5,988 nt of DNA from Desulfobacteraceae bacterium. GTDB taxonomy: Bacteria > Desulfobacterota > Desulfobacteria > Desulfobacterales > Desulfosarcinaceae. Shown here one piece after another: positions 5,201 through 5,988 of the stretch. The stretch covers positions 1-5,988 of the forward strand of contig JALVQM010000157.1 in NCBI GenBank assembly GCA_027025615.1, written 5' to 3'. Under the pieces are notes generated by a model, which was not told the DNA's origin, ran no database searches, and worked only from the letters and a program-made list of their open reading frames with translations. A program made the position numbers and the translations under genes. Within the stretch, counting starts at the first letter, position 1. Every line of letters starts with the position of its first letter.

Positions 5201-5988
5201 TTGAACCCGTATTATAAAAACCTGGCCCTATGGCTCGTCATCATCATGATGATGATAATGCTTTACAATCTCTTCAACCAGCCCCATATGAATGAAAACA
5301 ACCTCAGCTACACCGATTTTCTGGCCATGGTGGATGAAGGTAGAATCGAAAACGTGGTCATCCAGGGGCAGGAACTTTATGTAACCGATACCAGCCGCAA
5401 CCGCTACAAAATATACGCGCCCCAGGATGCGGACCTGATCCGGATCCTGCGTGAAAAAGAAGTCCGTATCAATGCTAAACCCCCGGCCGAGTCGCCTTGG
5501 TACATGAACGTATTGGTATCCTGGTTCCCCATGCTGATTCTGATCGGGGTCTGGATCTTTTTCATGCGCCAGATGCAGGCCGGCGGCGGCAAAGCCTTGT
5601 CCTTTGGTAAAAGCCGGGCCAGATTGATGTCGGATCAGCAGGAAAAAGTAACGTTCGAAGATGTTGCCGGCATCGATGAAGCCAAGGAAGAATTGAGTGA
5701 AATTGTCGAGTTTCTGAGAAATCCAAAGAAATTTACCCGACTTGGTGGTCGGATCCCCAAGGGTGTCCTGCTCATGGGCCCCCCGGGCACAGGGAAGACA
5801 TTGCTGGCAAGGGCCATTGCCGGCGAGGCGGGCGTGCCCTTTTTCAGCATCAGCGGGTCTGACTTTGTGGAAATGTTCGTTGGTGTCGGCGCCTCCAGGG
5901 TCAGGGACCTTTTTGTCCAGGGCAAAAAGAATGCTCCCTGCATAATTTTTATCGATGAAATCGATGCCGTTGGCCGGCACCGTGGAGG
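5201..5988 (+). CDS. ftsH: ATP-dependent zinc metalloprotease FtsH, N-terminal part (cut by window end)
   Basis: The first 262 codons of a membrane-bound AAA+ protease that extracts and degrades misfolded or unassembled membrane proteins and some short-lived cytoplasmic regulators as a hexamer. A TTG start behind a strong ribosome site gives MNPYYKNLALWLVIIMMM, leading straight into the first transmembrane helix (about 8-25). A small extracytoplasmic domain (about 30-100) starts with the familiar NLSYTDFLAMVDEGRIE, and a second transmembrane helix (about 103-122) follows. The AAA+ domain begins at VTFEDVAGIDEAKEEL (150-165), with Walker A GPPGTGKT (193-200), the pore-loop aromatic in MFVGVG (225-230) and Walker B IIFIDEID (248-255). 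The second region of homology and the zinc protease domain (HEXXH) lie beyond the window. The gene follows tilS directly with no hpt between, unlike the Bacillus tilS-hpt-ftsH order. Confidence 0.97.
   Translation, partial: MNPYYKNLALWLVIIMMMIMLYNLFNQPHMNENNLSYTDFLAMVDEGRIENVVIQGQELYVTDTSRNRYKIYAPQDADLIRILREKEVRINAKPPAESPWYMNVLVSWFPMLILIGVWIFFMRQMQAGGGKALSFGKSRARLMSDQQEKVTFEDVAGIDEAKEELSEIVEFLRNPKKFTRLGGRIPKGVLLMGPPGTGKTLLARAIAGEAGVPFFSISGSDFVEMFVGVGASRVRDLFVQGKKNAPCIIFIDEIDAVGRHRG

Noticed and set aside
5236..5262. Short ATC/ATG trinucleotide run near the ftsH start, resembling a microsatellite.
   Set aside because: It encodes the Ile/Met-rich first transmembrane helix of FtsH in frame; only a few units long and explained by coding.
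5228..5980. A 250-residue open frame on the - strand opposite ftsH.
   Set aside because: It overlaps the unmistakable FtsH reading frame with Walker A and B motifs, is rich in His/Asp from antisense of common codons, and resembles no protein family I know.

Overview
This 5,988-base window is a conserved housekeeping stretch of a bacterial chromosome. I found no mobile element, CRISPR array, phage gene or obviously novel protein system. The organism is most likely a Gram-negative bacterium of moderate GC, perhaps from the Desulfobacterota (former Deltaproteobacteria). Two observations suggest this: DnaK carries the insertion of about 23 residues in its ATPase domain that Proteobacteria have and Firmicutes lack, and tilS is followed directly by ftsH. 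Against a typical proteobacterium, the SRP RNA is the long form with an Alu domain, as in Bacillus and Clostridia. The lineage is therefore an inference.

Layout. (1) Bases 1-306, + strand: the C-terminal end of an AMP-forming acyl-CoA synthetase. (2) Bases 347-384: a perfect hairpin flanked by A and T runs, a bidirectional terminator between convergent transcripts. (3) Bases 404-3030, - strand: grpE then dnaK, an apparent two-gene chaperone operon with neither hrcA nor dnaJ beside it. (4) Bases 3031-3295: a leader/intergenic region with a promoter candidate on the - strand, a 12-bp palindrome and two hairpins, but no CIRCE element. (5) About 3296-3540, - strand: the gene for a large, Alu-domain SRP RNA (about 245 nt), which overlaps no real protein gene. 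(6) Bases 3541-3660: a divergent intergenic region with candidate promoters for the SRP RNA and tilS. (7) Bases 3661-5112, + strand: tilS with a GTG start. (8) Base 5201 to the window end, + strand: the first 262 codons of ftsH, starting at TTG behind a strong Shine-Dalgarno sequence.

Theme. Most of the window concerns protein folding, targeting and quality control: GrpE recharges DnaK with ATP, the SRP RNA directs nascent membrane proteins to the membrane, and FtsH degrades misfolded or unassembled membrane proteins. TilS makes lysidine-modified tRNA-Ile for AUA decoding. The points most worth a second look are the long SRP RNA beside a proteobacterial-type DnaK, and the set of inverted repeats in the grpE leader that take the place of a CIRCE operator.
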